NCBI GenBank assembly: GCA_016213775.1
Contig: JACQZR010000147.1
Span: 62,001 to 126,000 of the forward strand
Direction of reading: 5' to 3'
Origin: Acidobacteriota bacterium
GTDB taxonomy: Bacteria; Acidobacteriota; Terriglobia; Bryobacterales; Bryobacteraceae
Length of the DNA stretch: 64,000 bases
Shown: positions 45,001-54,673 of the stretch, one piece after another
How positions within the stretch are numbered: the first letter of the stretch is position 1
Layout: the number at the start of each line of letters is the position of its first letter
The notes under the pieces: generated by a model
What the model saw: the letters and a program-made list of their open reading frames with translations, nothing else
Databases searched by the model: none
Told to the model about the DNA's origin: nothing
Program-made: the position numbers and the translations under genes

Positions 45001-45620
45001 ACTTGAATCTGGCAGCCGCCCTCCATTTCCAGGGGCGTGAAGAGGAGATGATGGAAAGTCTGCGGGTGGCCATCGAGTATGAGCCGGCGGCATGGATCTC
45101 CGGAGTTTCACAGGCCTTTCTTTTCCGCCTACGGGCTTTTGAGGGAACGGCGGATGCTGTGAGCGCGCTGCATCATCCTTCGTTGCGGTTGCCCGTGGCG
45201 GGGAGGCGGCATTCGTTGGGATCCTGGTGGGCATTGGGCTCAGTTGTGGAAGGCTTGGCGGTGTTGGGCCGTGTGGAGGAAGTGGCGGCACTGCGGCAGG
45301 TGACCGAGGAATGTCTCCGCACGGGTCTGGAGTTCCTATGGCCCTGCTCGCCGGCACGGAGCGTGGCGGGCATCGCAGCGGCATTCGCCGGCGACTTCTT
45401 CCGCGCCGAGGAGCATCACCGCTCGGCGATCCACGTGGCAGACACGATGCCCATGCGGCTGCTGCAACCGATCACCCGCGCCTGGTACGCGGAGACCATG
45501 ATCATGCAAGGGGAATTCGCCCGCGCACGTGGGCTGCTGGGTGAAGCGCTTGTGTTGTATGAGAAGTTCCGCATGCCCGGCTACGCACGCCGCACGAGTG
45601 AAAGGCTGGCCGGGCTATGA
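42072..45620 (+). CDS. Ser/Thr kinase-AAA ATPase-TPR multidomain protein
   Basis: 1,182 residues. Kinase domain at 1-270 ([29 protein letters not shown]). An AAA_16/STAND-type ATPase follows at about 290-600, with Walker A GGEPGIGKT and Walker B VYEDLHWADE. The remainder is TPR helices to the end. This is a cytoplasmic signal-transduction ATPase like those of guanylate-cyclase/LuxR families. It is translationally coupled to the following kinase (ATGA at 45617), implying joint function. The last 470 bp are duplicated at 48312-48781. Confidence 0.92.
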   Translation: MRPGNSLGPYRVLAPLGAGGMGEVYKAHDTRLDRMVAIKVLPAHMASDATARERLRREALAAAGLDHPFICKIFEIGEHDGVQFIVMEFVAGETLQARLAAGRMPLAEALRIAGELAEALEEAHGKRFVHRDLKPANIMLTQQGHVKVMDFGLAKRVQVSVNDATVAGLTRQGAHVGTPDYMSPEQIRGETVDVRSDLFSYGIVLCELLGASHPFQRPTSADTMTAILRDPPAIVGDLPQGLMLLVRRLLAKAPGERYQTMRDVRAELAHVGVTPSGERDVPGARIPLIGREAERAELLRALDQAMAGHGSVVLIGGEPGIGKTHLTQALLEEARQRGAFCVTGHCYEMEGAAPYVPFVEMLEYSARMAPPEGFRFAIGDAAPEVAKLMPALRRMYPDIPPPLELPPEQQRRFLFNAYRDFVERAARVTPIVAVYEDLHWADEPTLLLFRHLAQSIAAIPTLMIGTYRDVELDVTRPFASVLENLTRERLAARMPLRRLPVGAVEAMLSAMSGKAAPPSLARVVFAETEGNPFFVEEVYRHLAEEGKLFDAAGGWKQELRLDELHVPEGVRLVVGKRLQRLSEETRRVLTTAAAIGRGFSLRLLEAMEGAHADAALEALEDAERAQLVSAENVGREPRYRFVHELIRQTLADALSLPRRQRLHARIGEAMEKVYAAALDKHAPAIAHHLYQAGTAADADKTLDYLLRAADSAQRAAAHEEALANLDNAAALMEGERSVRMADVQERRANVLRSVGRLPDAVAAYERAIALFEAGGENVRAAECCLVLGGIRTWTTQYAQADAVLQRGIGLLRGADPLTKARLLSAQGQNSGGSGQAEEGVQLLQEAESFWTPEIGAEYYLHQAWGYYGVADFARSREFIERGFETARKRDDQWAQAELAAALLLGRVVTGPPLDLGQAGQFMEQAIRVGHQYATMCLRILLDVAAIVRADLGAAERSARESIEHSASFQASYRFTDYLNLAAALHFQGREEEMMESLRVAIEYEPAAWISGVSQAFLFRLRAFEGTADAVSALHHPSLRLPVAGRRHSLGSWWALGSVVEGLAVLGRVEEVAALRQVTEECLRTGLEFLWPCSPARSVAGIAAAFAGDFFRAEEHHRSAIHVADTMPMRLLQPITRAWYAETMIMQGEFARARGLLGEALVLYEKFRMPGYARRTSERLAGL

Positions 45621-48304
45621 TCGGCGAAACGCTGGCCCACTACCGCATTACCTCGAAGCTTGGCGAGGGCGGCATGGGTGTGGTCTACCGCGCCACCGAC
45701 ACGAAGCTGTCGCGCGAAGTCGCCATCAAGGTATTGCCTGATGCCTTCGCCAGCGATGCCAACCGCATGGCGCGATTCCTCCGCGAGGCACAGGCGCTGG
45801 CCGCCTTAAATCACCCCAATATTGCCGCCATCTACGGCATTGAAGACCGTGCCATCATCATGGAATTGGTGGAAGGGCCAACGCTTGCGCAGCGCATCGG
45901 ACAAGGCGCACTGCCGTTGGATGAGGCGCTTCCGGTAGCGAAGCAAATCGCTGAAGCGTTGGAAGCGGCGCACGACAAGGGCATCGTCCATCGCGATCTG
46001 AAACCAGCGAATATCAAGCTGACCCCCGAGGGGCGTGTCAAGGTGCTCGATTTCGGCCTGGCGAAACTGGCCGATCCCACCGAACCTGTCGAGGACCCGG
46101 CGAATGCGGCAACCGTGGTTCACGGAAATTCCCCCACCGTGGCGGGAGTTATTCTCGGCACGGTGGGCTACATGGCGCCGGAGCAGGCGAGAGGCAAACG
46201 AGTTGACAAGCGGGCCGACATCTGGGCCTTCGGGGTGGTGCTGCTGGAGATGCTCACGGGGAAGCAGATGTATGGAGGCGAGACGGTTTACGACACGCTC
46301 GCGGCGGTGCTCGCCAAGGAGCCCGACTTCACCACTCTTCCAGAGGCGATGCCGCCCGGCATCCGCAAATTGCTCCGCCGCTGCCTGGACAAAGATCCGC
46401 ATCACCGGTTGCGCGACATCGGCGAAGCGCGCATAGCCATCGAAGAAGCGCTCGGCGGAGAGCAAATCGTCGCGGGGCCGGCGGAAGGTGTGAAGCCCCG
46501 GCACAGCTATCCGTGGGCGGTTGCACTCCTTTCGCTGGCACTGGTGGCACTCGCAGTATTCCATTGGCAAACAACGCGGCCCGTTGTGCGCCCGTTGATG
46601 CGATTCAACCTCGACATGGGAAAAGAAGCCCTGCGCGACGCCCGAAATGCCCCCCTCATTTCACCCGATGGGACACGGCTGGTCTACGCGGCCACTGCGC
46701 CGAACAGCTCTGTCCCCATGCTGGCCACGCGGCTGCTGGGCCAGTCGAATCCCTCACTCCTGCCGGGTACGGAAAACGCCTCGCTCCCCTTCTTTTCTCC
46801 TGACGGCAACTGGATCGGCTTCTTCGCGGACCGTAAACTGAAGAAAATCTCGGCTCAGGGAGGTGCGGCTGTCACGCTTTGTGAGTCCTCAAGCGCTCCG
46901 GGAGGGGGCAGTTGGAACGACGACGGTACAATCATCGCAAGCCTTCGTCCGCTGTCTCTGGTCCGCGTGCCGGAAGCGGGAGGTGCCGCGCAACCGCTAG
47001 CCAATCCCGAAGATCGCGGTATGCGAGGTTATTTCTGGCCGCAGATCCTGCCGGGCGGCAAGACAGTATTGTTCACTGGGGTCGCCGGCACTGACTTCGA
47101 GCAAGCGAACATCGAAGTTCTGTCGTTGCCGGATGGCGCCGTGAAAACGTTACACAGGGGCGGCTATTACGGCCGCTATCTCCAGAGCGGGCACCTCGCC
47201 TACGTCCATAAGGGTACGCTTTTCGCGGTGCCCTTCGACTCGAAACGTCTTGAGGCGCGCGGCACTCCCGTCCCGGTATTGGAGGATGTCGCGGGCGATC
47301 CGCAGCGAGGTGCGGGACACTTCCACTTCTCTCAATCCGGAGCATTTTTCTATCTCGCGGGGAAGTCGTCCGATATCGCCTTGCCACTCGTTTGGTTGGA
47401 GCCCGATGGGAAGACGCATCCATTTGTCACTCCGGCTACACCAGCCACCACTCCGCGCCTATCCCCTGACGGCAAGCGGTTGGCGTTCTCAATGGATGGG
47501 GACATCTGGGTGTACGATCCAGGGCGTGGCACTACGACGCGCCTCACCTTCGACCGCCAACAGAACCGGCATCCGAATTGGACCCCTGGCGGGGAGCACA
47601 TCGTCTATCTGCAATGGGGAGGCGCTGGGGCAGAATCGCACATCCATAGCGTCCGGTCCGACGGTTCCGGCAAGCATCAGAAACTCCTCGGCATGCGTGG
47701 GATATTTTCGCCCACTCTCTCCTTCGACGGGCGCCGCGTGGTATTTACGCGGGCTGAACCAGCTCGCGCATGGGATATCTGGACGCTGCCACTGGACTGG
47801 AGCGCTCCCGATCCCCCTAAGGCGGGCAAGCCGGAGGTATTCCACGAAGAACCAGGGGACCAGTCTCACGGCACTCTCTCTCCGGACGGGAGATGGATGG
47901 CGTACGAAAGCACCGAGGCGGGCAACCCCCAAGTGTTTGTCCGGTCGTTTCCGCCATCGGCGGCGGGCGGCAGATGGCAGATTTCCACTACCGGTGGCAT
48001 CCATCCGGTCTGGGGGCAAAACGGGCGGGAGCTGGTCTTTCTGAATTTCGGCGATAGCCGCCTCATGGCCGCCAGCTACACTGCCAAAGGCGATACCTTC
48101 GCGGTGCAACCGCCCAGGCAGTGGTCGCCTGCCACGATTCCACGCCCGGGCCTCCGGCCCTTCGATCTGGCGCCGGACGGCCGCCGTGTTGTTGTTTATC
48201 AACCACCCGACGTGACACCCGCGGAGGAGGCGTCGAATGTGCGTGTTACGGTACTGCTGAATTTCTTTGACGAGTTGCGGCGGCGCGTACCGCCCGGGAG
48301 GTGA
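45617..48304 (+). CDS. Ser/Thr kinase with membrane helix and beta-propeller
   Basis: 895 residues. Kinase at 1-270 with [25 protein letters not shown] and APEQ, all catalytic residues present. A single membrane helix lies near 305-322, then a periplasmic propeller of TolB/WD40-type blades ([32 protein letters not shown]). Topology would place the kinase in the cytoplasm and the propeller outside the inner membrane. It follows the STAND kinase with 4 bp of overlap. Confidence 0.93.
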   Translation: MIGETLAHYRITSKLGEGGMGVVYRATDTKLSREVAIKVLPDAFASDANRMARFLREAQALAALNHPNIAAIYGIEDRAIIMELVEGPTLAQRIGQGALPLDEALPVAKQIAEALEAAHDKGIVHRDLKPANIKLTPEGRVKVLDFGLAKLADPTEPVEDPANAATVVHGNSPTVAGVILGTVGYMAPEQARGKRVDKRADIWAFGVVLLEMLTGKQMYGGETVYDTLAAVLAKEPDFTTLPEAMPPGIRKLLRRCLDKDPHHRLRDIGEARIAIEEALGGEQIVAGPAEGVKPRHSYPWAVALLSLALVALAVFHWQTTRPVVRPLMRFNLDMGKEALRDARNAPLISPDGTRLVYAATAPNSSVPMLATRLLGQSNPSLLPGTENASLPFFSPDGNWIGFFADRKLKKISAQGGAAVTLCESSSAPGGGSWNDDGTIIASLRPLSLVRVPEAGGAAQPLANPEDRGMRGYFWPQILPGGKTVLFTGVAGTDFEQANIEVLSLPDGAVKTLHRGGYYGRYLQSGHLAYVHKGTLFAVPFDSKRLEARGTPVPVLEDVAGDPQRGAGHFHFSQSGAFFYLAGKSSDIALPLVWLEPDGKTHPFVTPATPATTPRLSPDGKRLAFSMDGDIWVYDPGRGTTTRLTFDRQQNRHPNWTPGGEHIVYLQWGGAGAESHIHSVRSDGSGKHQKLLGMRGIFSPTLSFDGRRVVFTRAEPARAWDIWTLPLDWSAPDPPKAGKPEVFHEEPGDQSHGTLSPDGRWMAYESTEAGNPQVFVRSFPPSAAGGRWQISTTGGIHPVWGQNGRELVFLNFGDSRLMAASYTAKGDTFAVQPPRQWSPATIPRPGLRPFDLAPDGRRVVVYQPPDVTPAEEASNVRVTVLLNFFDELRRRVPPGR

Positions 48305-48311
48305 CAAGGGG

Positions 48312-48781
48312 GAGGAGGATGCAGTGAGTGTGTTGAATCATCCTTCGTTGCGGTTGCCCGTGCCGGGAAGGCGGAATTCGTTGGGATCTCCTGGTGGGCA
48401 TTGGGCTCCGTCGTGGAAGGCTTGGCGGTGTTTGGCCGGTTGGAGGAAGTGTCGGCACTGCGGCAGGCGACCGAGGAATGTTTGACGACGGGTCTGGAGT
48501 TCTTATGGCCCCGCTCGCCGGCACGGAGCGTGGCGGGCATCGCAGCGGCATGCGACTTCTCCCGCGCCGAGGAGCATCACCGGTCGGCCATCCACGTGGC
48601 GGATACGGCGCCGATGCGGCTGCTCCAGCCTATGGCGCGCGCCTGATACGGAGAGATGCTCGCCACGCAAGGTTAAACTGCACAAGCACGCGTGATGTTC
48701 AGCGAGGCGTTAGCCTGGTACGAATTTATCGGCATGCCCGGCTACGCCCGCCGCGCCAGCGAGCGGATGGCCACTTTATGA
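48312..48781 (+). pseudogene. Duplicated C-terminal fragment of the upstream kinase-AAA-TPR gene
   Basis: About 470 bp that match 45150-45620 closely, e.g. LNHPSLRLPVPGRRNSLGS, then GSVVEGLAVFGRLEEVSALR and FSRAEEHHRSAIHVADTAPM. Frameshifts and stops break it. It has no start or kinase domain. It probably marks an unequal recombination that once held a second copy of the operon. Confidence 0.9.
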
Positions 48782-48929
48782 ACCCGCAGCGATGCTCGAC
48801 AAATCAAGGCCTGTACTACGCACGCTTCCAGAATCGTTGGTGAAGCGGCGCTCGGTCGCGTTGCACGGAACAATGATCACGAGAGCGCAAAGTCAAGTGC
48901 CCCGGCACCAGATGAGCGAAGCATTTTCC

Positions 48930-49075
48930 TTAGCAGCCGGTCAAACCGCCACAACATTTGCCGTGCCTTGTCTCTGGCGGCGCCCGCAGATCATCTTCGT
49001 GTTTTTCCGAAGCAACTGCGGGCATTTCGATGACTCCTGGCGGGGTGGTCATCTGGAATCAACGGAATAGCTGCA
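48930..49075 (-). pseudogene. Start fragment of an acyl-CoA dehydrogenase paralog with its leader
   Basis: On the minus strand from 49025: MPAVASEKHEDDLRA, which aligns with the first residues MPVAASEKQKDDLQA of the gene at 33239. The DNA match continues past the stop (GAGACAAGG, CGGCAAATG, TGTGGCGGTTTG) with small differences. The upstream bases to 49075 also match its leader. The rest of 48782-49139 shows nothing. Confidence 0.75.
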
Positions 49076-49139
49076 CCGGCGCCGGCGCAGGGCGCCCCAG
49101 TTGTTGCAGCCGATGCGGAGGGAACTGGTGACCCACCTG

Positions 49140-50009
49140 TCAGTTGGAGGCGCGCTTCAGGAGCTTCGCTAACACCTCGCGCGGCGTCACCGTTCCCCTG
49201 CGGATGTCATTCCCCTCGTAACGGACGTGGTCTCGATTGATGGCATCCACCATTTCCTGATACAGGTCGGCCAAGTTCTTGGGGAAACCGAATCCCTCCA
49301 GTGTGGCGGGCATCGCCTCAATGGGGACCTGCTGCGCCGTGACTGTCTTCCCCAGTAGATCGCTCAGCGCCGCAGCGATGTCCAGGGGACTGTAGCTCTC
49401 CGGCCCGCTCAGTTCGATGACCCGCTTGCCGGCGACGGGATGGAGGAGGGCCTCCGCAGCCACCCGCCCAACGTCGAGCGTGGCCACCATAGGAATCTTC
49501 CGGTCCGCCGTGAGAAAGGTGGGCAGCACGCCATGCTGGATTGCGGCATCGAGCACGCTTGCCCAATTCTCCATGAAATACGCCGCGCGAACGATGGTGA
49601 TGTTTCGCGCCGCTGTCCCGATCACGCTCTCCGAATAGTGCGTGGTGAGAATGGCTCCCGTCCCTGCATCGAGATGGCCGCCTACGGACGAAAGCAATGC
49701 GACGTTCGCAACGCCGCTTGCCTTCACCGCTGCTGCCAGAGCATCTGACACTTTTCGACGGTCCGCGAGAAAATCGTCCGCGGACATCGTCGGCGGAACC
49801 ATCAAGTACGCGCCGCCCGCCGAGGCCAGTATCTTCGTCATGGCGTCCGCGTCACCGAGGTCGGCGACCGCGATTTTCGCACCCCGAGCTTCCCATCGCG
49901 CGCCCTTGTCCTTGCCCCGAACAACGACAGTGACACTGTGCCCTTGCGTGAGCACCGCATCCGCGGCCGCTTGCCCCGTGTTCCCGGTTGCACCCGTGAT
50001 GACAATCAT
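49140..50009 (-). CDS. NmrA-like NAD(P)-binding protein
   Basis: 289 residues from ATG 50009 (AAGGAAGG upstream). Rossmann motif VITGATGNTGQAA at the very start, then the NmrA/atypical SDR pattern: AKIAVADLGDADAM, VALLSSVGGH and YFMENWASVL. The catalytic YxxxK of classical SDRs is not used in this group. Close relatives include NAD(P)H:quinone or azoreductase-like proteins. Preceded by a copy of the acyl-CoA dehydrogenase leader, which may provide the promoter. Confidence 0.88.
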   Translation of the reverse strand: MIVITGATGNTGQAAADAVLTQGHSVTVVVRGKDKGARWEARGAKIAVADLGDADAMTKILASAGGAYLMVPPTMSADDFLADRRKVSDALAAAVKASGVANVALLSSVGGHLDAGTGAILTTHYSESVIGTAARNITIVRAAYFMENWASVLDAAIQHGVLPTFLTADRKIPMVATLDVGRVAAEALLHPVAGKRVIELSGPESYSPLDIAAALSDLLGKTVTAQQVPIEAMPATLEGFGFPKNLADLYQEMVDAINRDHVRYEGNDIRRGTVTPREVLAKLLKRASN

Positions 50010-50079
50010 GCGTCCTTCCTTTCCATACCATTCATGGATTCGCGTGTCATGTGACGGGATGCAGCGAATGAGCGAAGCA

Positions 50080-50291
50080 GACTGCGGGCATTTCCATGAC
50101 TCCTGTTCTCTGCGGCCATGGAAAATCGCCAACTCCGCCGGTGTTGCTGGTGGGTGATTGCAGAGCAACCGACCTGCCAGCGCGGAATTGCATGGTTTCA
50201 ACACCATAGGTGCGAACGATGCAGCAGCGGCGCTGTTACTGCGGAAGTTGACGCAACGTGTCTGCGTTGCGGGACCAGCCCCAACTTGATT
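50080..50291. repeat. Diverged copy of the acyl-CoA dehydrogenase leader (copy B)
   Basis: Matches 33230-33445 in order with small gaps, and includes the minus-strand start codon region at 50091 (MPAVCFAHS). The inverted repeat CGCAACG (50252-50258) and CGTTGCG (50265-50271) is perfect here. The longest shared strings are GGTGCGAACGATGCAG-like and GGGACCAGCCCCAACTTGA. Confidence 0.75.
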
Positions 50292-50339
50292 GACGACCGC
50301 TTGCTGAACGCGGGCGGCTCGGTTCCGCTTGTCAGGACG

Positions 50340-51167
50340 CTATGGCAGCGTCACGTGAGGCGCCAGGAACGCACGGGCGCTCGCAGTGTCCAGGCGGTAG
50401 TCCACGTTGGTGGCACGACAAACGGAGTCTCCCGTTATCGTGATCGCCATCAGGATCAACGACCCGTCAACCTCCAGAAAATTGGGCCCCCCGGAATCGC
50501 CATAGCACGTGCCGCCATCGCCCGTTGCAGGGTTTTGGGAGAGCCGCAGATAACCCGGAGACAACGCCTCGAAGCTGGGGTTCGACCACATGCGCGGAAT
50601 CGGATTCAAGTCCTGAAAATACGGTACGCCGCCACCCACGACGCGATTCTGCACTCCATAGCCAGCCGCCGTGAATACCTTCTTCTTCAGTCCGTTCTTT
50701 GCCGCGAGTGCGTCAAGCTGGTTCAAGGTGGGTAGCGCCGCTGGTGTAATTCCAATGGTCGATCCCGCCGCAAGTAGCAGAACCGCGATGTCGCCCGAAT
50801 CACTCTGCCGCTGGTTGTATTCCGGGTTCGTTACGACTCCTGTTACCGGTATCAGATTGGTGGCTGGCGAAGTGAGCGCACCAAACGGAATGAGCACATC
50901 GAAGCTGACGAAGGCGGTGTAGTTCAAGGGCGCGAGCACGTTCTCAAAGTACACGGTGCAGTGGCTTGCGGTCAGAAACACCGTCGGCGCGATCAGCGTC
51001 CCCGAACAGAGCGGAAAAACCCTTCCAGTGGCCGGCGACCTGACAATAAACGCACCGGTGTTGGCGTAAATGTTCTGTGTGTCCACGGTGCCATAGGTGA
51101 TACCGTCCATGCGGGTCAGGGCTACAGTGAGCACCATGGCTGCAACAGCGATCAATCGGTTTCTCAT
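50340..51167 (-). CDS. Secreted trypsin-like serine protease
   Basis: 275 residues from ATG 51167 (GGAGG 6 nt upstream); the frame runs further up without a site. A signal peptide (about 1-24) precedes a chymotrypsin-fold domain with the catalytic triad: His in TASHC, Asp in SGDIAVLLLA and Ser in YGDSGGP. Cysteines suggest disulfides. It is probably exported. It is divergent from the symporter gene, 136 bp away, and its target is unknown. Confidence 0.9.
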   Translation of the reverse strand: MRNRLIAVAAMVLTVALTRMDGITYGTVDTQNIYANTGAFIVRSPATGRVFPLCSGTLIAPTVFLTASHCTVYFENVLAPLNYTAFVSFDVLIPFGALTSPATNLIPVTGVVTNPEYNQRQSDSGDIAVLLLAAGSTIGITPAALPTLNQLDALAAKNGLKKKVFTAAGYGVQNRVVGGGVPYFQDLNPIPRMWSNPSFEALSPGYLRLSQNPATGDGGTCYGDSGGPNFLEVDGSLILMAITITGDSVCRATNVDYRLDTASARAFLAPHVTLP

Positions 51168-51303
51168 CAGCGTCCTCCTTAGGATTCGCCCAGTATACCG
51201 GGTTTCCGCACCAGGTAGGAGCCGTGATTCTGCGATTGAGATTTGACAGCCCCTCCACGCGAGAGATACTCTGTGTAAGCCATTACAGCCGATCGCAAGC
51301 AGA

Positions 51304-52992
51304 ATGCCCATGTCGTCGCACCTCATCACACTGTCCCCCCTCGACCTCACAATCATTGCCATCTACTTCGTCGTTGTCATTGCCATCGGCTTCTACCTGA
51401 AAGGCCGAGCGGGCACCGGCGAGGACTTCTTTCTCGCCGGCCGCGAAATGACGGCCTGGGTAGCCGGCCTCTCCTTCCTCTCCGCCAACCTCGGCTCGTT
51501 AGAACTGATGGGCTGGGCCGCGGCGTCCTATCAATACGGCATTCTCGCCACCCACTGGTATTGGATCGGCGCCATCCCTGCCATGCTCTTCCTCGGCATC
51601 GTGATGATGCCGTTCTATTACATCTCCAAAACGCACAGCGTCCCCGGCTATCTGAAACTGCGCTTCGGTGAAAGCTCGCGTGCTCTCTCCGCCATCACTT
51701 TCGCTTTCATGACCATCCTGATGTCCGGCATCAACATGTACTCGATGGCGCTGGTGATGAAAGTGGTGCTCGGTTGGGACATCAACTTCAGCATCTGGGT
51801 CTCGTCTCTCACGGTCGCCGTCTACGTCGCGCTCGGCGGCCTGCGCTCTGCCATCTTCAATGAGGTGCTGCAGTTCTTTCTCATCTGGCTGGGCGCACTG
51901 CTCATCCCGATTCTCGGCATGATCGAAGCCGGAGGCTGGAGCGGCCTCTCGGCCCGCATCGCCCAGAACCTGGGCAACTCGAGCTTCACGCATTTGTGGA
52001 GCACGCTCGGCTCCTTTACCGACAACCCGATGGGCATCCACTGGACCGGCATCGTCCTCGGCCTCGGCTGGGTCATCTCCTTCGGCTACTGGACTACCGA
52101 CTTCCTCGTCGTCCAGCGCGTCATCGCCGCCAAGGATCTGCGCTCCGCCGAAATGGCCCCCATCATCGGCGCGGCGTTCAAGATGATGGTCCCGTTCATC
52201 GTCATTCTTCCCGGTCTGTTGGGTCTCGGCCTTCTGCCGATGAAACTCACCGGCGAGGCGGAAGCCGTCGCCACAGGCGGCCACAGCTACAACGAAGTGC
52301 TCCCGCTGATGCTCGCGCGCTACTGTGGACCCGGGCTCATGGGCCTCGGCATCACCGCCCTGATCGCCGGCTTCATGTCGGGTATGGCCGGCAACGTCAG
52401 CGCCTTCGCTACCGTATGGACCTACGACATCTACCGGGCGTTCATCAAGAAAGACGCCACTGACGCGCAGTATGTCAGCATGGGCCGCTGGTGTACCATC
52501 ATCGGCGTGCTCGTCAGCATCGGCACAGCCTATCTCGTCATGCAATTCCAGAGCATCATGGACTACGTGCAGGCGCTGTTCAGCTTCTTCATCGCGCCGC
52601 TGTTCGGCACCGTGCTGCTCGGGATGCTGTGGAAACGGGCCACTCCCGCAGGGGGATTCTGGGGGTTGCTCTCCGGCACTGTCGGGTCGATTGCCATGTG
52701 GGCGTGGGTAAAGGCGGACCCCTCCGCTCTGCGCTACATTGCGCTTTCGCCCAACGCCAAGGACATGGCCGAAAATATGTACCGCGGACTCTGGTCGTGG
52801 CTCATCTGCGTCGGCGTTACGGTCGCGGTCAGCTATGCCACCAGGCCCAAACCTGAAAGCGAACTAAAGGGCCTCGTCTACGGCTGCACGCTCATCCCGC
52901 GCGATGAGCACGTGCCTCTGTTCCACCGCCCCATGTTCTGGGCGGCCATCGTCACTACGGTGTTCTTCATTCTGAACATCGTGTTCTGGTAG
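51304..52992 (+). CDS. Sodium:solute symporter (SSS family)
   Basis: 562 residues with about 13-14 hydrophobic helices. SSS landmarks: the N-terminal FFLAGREMTAWVAGLSFL with SANLGSLELMGWA, the sodium-site region, and FMSGMAGNVSAFATVWTYDIY. It is an inner-membrane permease, probably for a sugar or sugar acid, judged by its neighbours. First of a three-gene plus-strand operon; the next gene begins 11 bp later. Confidence 0.9.
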   Translation: MPMSSHLITLSPLDLTIIAIYFVVVIAIGFYLKGRAGTGEDFFLAGREMTAWVAGLSFLSANLGSLELMGWAAASYQYGILATHWYWIGAIPAMLFLGIVMMPFYYISKTHSVPGYLKLRFGESSRALSAITFAFMTILMSGINMYSMALVMKVVLGWDINFSIWVSSLTVAVYVALGGLRSAIFNEVLQFFLIWLGALLIPILGMIEAGGWSGLSARIAQNLGNSSFTHLWSTLGSFTDNPMGIHWTGIVLGLGWVISFGYWTTDFLVVQRVIAAKDLRSAEMAPIIGAAFKMMVPFIVILPGLLGLGLLPMKLTGEAEAVATGGHSYNEVLPLMLARYCGPGLMGLGITALIAGFMSGMAGNVSAFATVWTYDIYRAFIKKDATDAQYVSMGRWCTIIGVLVSIGTAYLVMQFQSIMDYVQALFSFFIAPLFGTVLLGMLWKRATPAGGFWGLLSGTVGSIAMWAWVKADPSALRYIALSPNAKDMAENMYRGLWSWLICVGVTVAVSYATRPKPESELKGLVYGCTLIPRDEHVPLFHRPMFWAAIVTTVFFILNIVFW

Positions 52993-53003
52993 GGAGTCAT
53001 CCA

Positions 53004-53216
53004 ATGCAACATAAAGAAATCCCCATCTGGTTCTTCATCGGTTCCCTGCTGGCCGTTTACGGGGTTCTCATCCTCGGCTACGGCCTGTACTCGCTCGGCG
53101 ATCCCACTGCAGGCAAGACAGTCCTTGCTGAACTGCACGCCGATATCTGGTGGGGCGCATTGCTTCTGATCATCGGCGCCGGCTATTGCATCAAGTTCAA
53201 ACCGTCCCGGAATTAA
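53004..53216 (+). CDS. Small two-helix membrane protein
   Basis: 70 residues with two clear hydrophobic helices (IPIWFFIGSLLAVYGVLILGYG and WWGALLLIIGAGYCIKF) joined by a short hydrophilic loop. It lies between symporter and isomerase with 11- and 7-bp gaps. It may be an accessory subunit of the transporter. No family recognised. Confidence 0.75.
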   Translation: MQHKEIPIWFFIGSLLAVYGVLILGYGLYSLGDPTAGKTVLAELHADIWWGALLLIIGAGYCIKFKPSRN

Positions 53217-53223
53217 TACCCAT

Positions 53224-54630
53224 ATGTCCAATACATTCGGAATCATCGTTGGAAACCGCGGCTTCTTCCCTGATCACCTCGCCCGCACCGGGCGCGAGGA
53301 AATGATCGAAGCCGTCACCAAATCCGGCCACAAGGCCGTTGTTCTCGGCCCTGACGACTCCAAGCACGGAGCTGTGGAGACGCGTGAAGAGGCTATACGC
53401 TGCGGCGACCTCTTTCGCAAACACGCGGCTGAGGTCGATGGCATCATCGTTACGCTGCCCAACTTCGGCGACGAGCGCGCCATTGCGGAAACGCTGCGCC
53501 ACGCCAACCTCAACGTGCCCGTGCTGATCCAGGCCACGCCCGACAACGCCGGCCGCATGACCATCGCCGACCGCCGCGACAGCTTCTGCGGCAAGATGTC
53601 GGCCTGCAACAATCTCAAGCAATACGGTATTCCCTACTCGCTCACGCGCCTTCATACGGAGGCCCCTGGCAGTGCGGAATTCGCCGCTGACCTCGATTGG
53701 TTCGCCGCCGTTTGCCGCGTGGCGAATGGAATGCGCCACCTCCGCGTGGGCGCAATCGGGGCGCGCCCGTCGGCCTTCAACACGGTCCGTTATAGCGAGA
53801 AAATCCTCGAAAAACACGGCATTTCGGTGGAGCCGATTGATTTGTCCGAAATCTTCGGACGAGTGGAACGGTTGAAGGATGACGATGCCGCCGTTGTCGC
53901 CAAACTCGCGGAAATCCGTGGGTACGTGGCCACGACCGGAATCCCTGAGGCGGCCCTGTTGAAGATGTCGAAGCTCGGCGCCGTGATCGAAACCTGGATG
54001 AAAGCAAACTCGCTCGACGTCAGCGCCATCCAGTGCTGGACCTCGATGGAAGAATACTTCGGCGTCGTCCCCTGCACAGTGATGAGCATGATGTCCAACG
54101 GCCTCATGTCGAGCGGCTGCGAAGTGGACGTGGCCGGCGTCCTCGGCATGCATGCGCTGCGGCTGGCTTCCGGTACGCCCAGCGCCCTGCTTGATTGGAA
54201 CAACAACTACGGCGACGATCCCGACAAGGCCGTGTGCTTCCACTGTTCCAATCTCCCCAAACATTTCTTTGAAGACGTGCGCATGGATTTTCAGGAAATC
54301 ATCGCCGGCACGGTGGGCAAGGAGAACACCTTCGGCACATGCGTCGGACGTGTCAAGGCTGGCCCAATGAGCTTTGCCCGCTTCTCCACTGATGACGATA
54401 CCGGGCGCATTCGTGGCTATGTCGGGGAAGGGGAGTTCACCAAGGATACTCTCAACACCTTCGGCGGCGCCGGCGTGGTGCGCATCGGCAACCTGCAGGG
54501 CCTGCTGCGCTACATCTGCGAGAACGGCTTTGAACACCACGTCGCAGCGAATTTTTCGCAAACGGCATCGGCGGTGCACGAAGCGTCGGTTCGTTACTTA
54601 GGTTGGCAGGTCCACCGCCACAACGGCTAG
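53224..54630 (+). CDS. L-fucose/L-arabinose isomerase-family protein
   Basis: 468 residues. Two-domain isomerase architecture: an N-terminal Rossmann-like domain with DGIIVTLPNFGDE, and a C-terminal catalytic domain with ETWMKANSLDVSAIQCWTSMEEYFG and metal-ligand-type acidic and His residues (DMAN-like pattern: CEVDVAGVLGMHAL). The reaction is probably aldose-ketose interconversion of an incoming sugar. The exact substrate is unclear; the co-transcribed symporter suggests the same compound. Confidence 0.85.
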   Translation: MSNTFGIIVGNRGFFPDHLARTGREEMIEAVTKSGHKAVVLGPDDSKHGAVETREEAIRCGDLFRKHAAEVDGIIVTLPNFGDERAIAETLRHANLNVPVLIQATPDNAGRMTIADRRDSFCGKMSACNNLKQYGIPYSLTRLHTEAPGSAEFAADLDWFAAVCRVANGMRHLRVGAIGARPSAFNTVRYSEKILEKHGISVEPIDLSEIFGRVERLKDDDAAVVAKLAEIRGYVATTGIPEAALLKMSKLGAVIETWMKANSLDVSAIQCWTSMEEYFGVVPCTVMSMMSNGLMSSGCEVDVAGVLGMHALRLASGTPSALLDWNNNYGDDPDKAVCFHCSNLPKHFFEDVRMDFQEIIAGTVGKENTFGTCVGRVKAGPMSFARFSTDDDTGRIRGYVGEGEFTKDTLNTFGGAGVVRIGNLQGLLRYICENGFEHHVAANFSQTASAVHEASVRYLGWQVHRHNG

Positions 54631-54673
54631 TACCATTCACCTCTGTTGCATAATGAACTAGAGGGACTTGATC

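Noticed and set aside
51499-52545. 348-codon minus-strand frame opposite the symporter
   Set aside because: Asp/His/Glu-rich antisense artefact of a membrane-protein gene.
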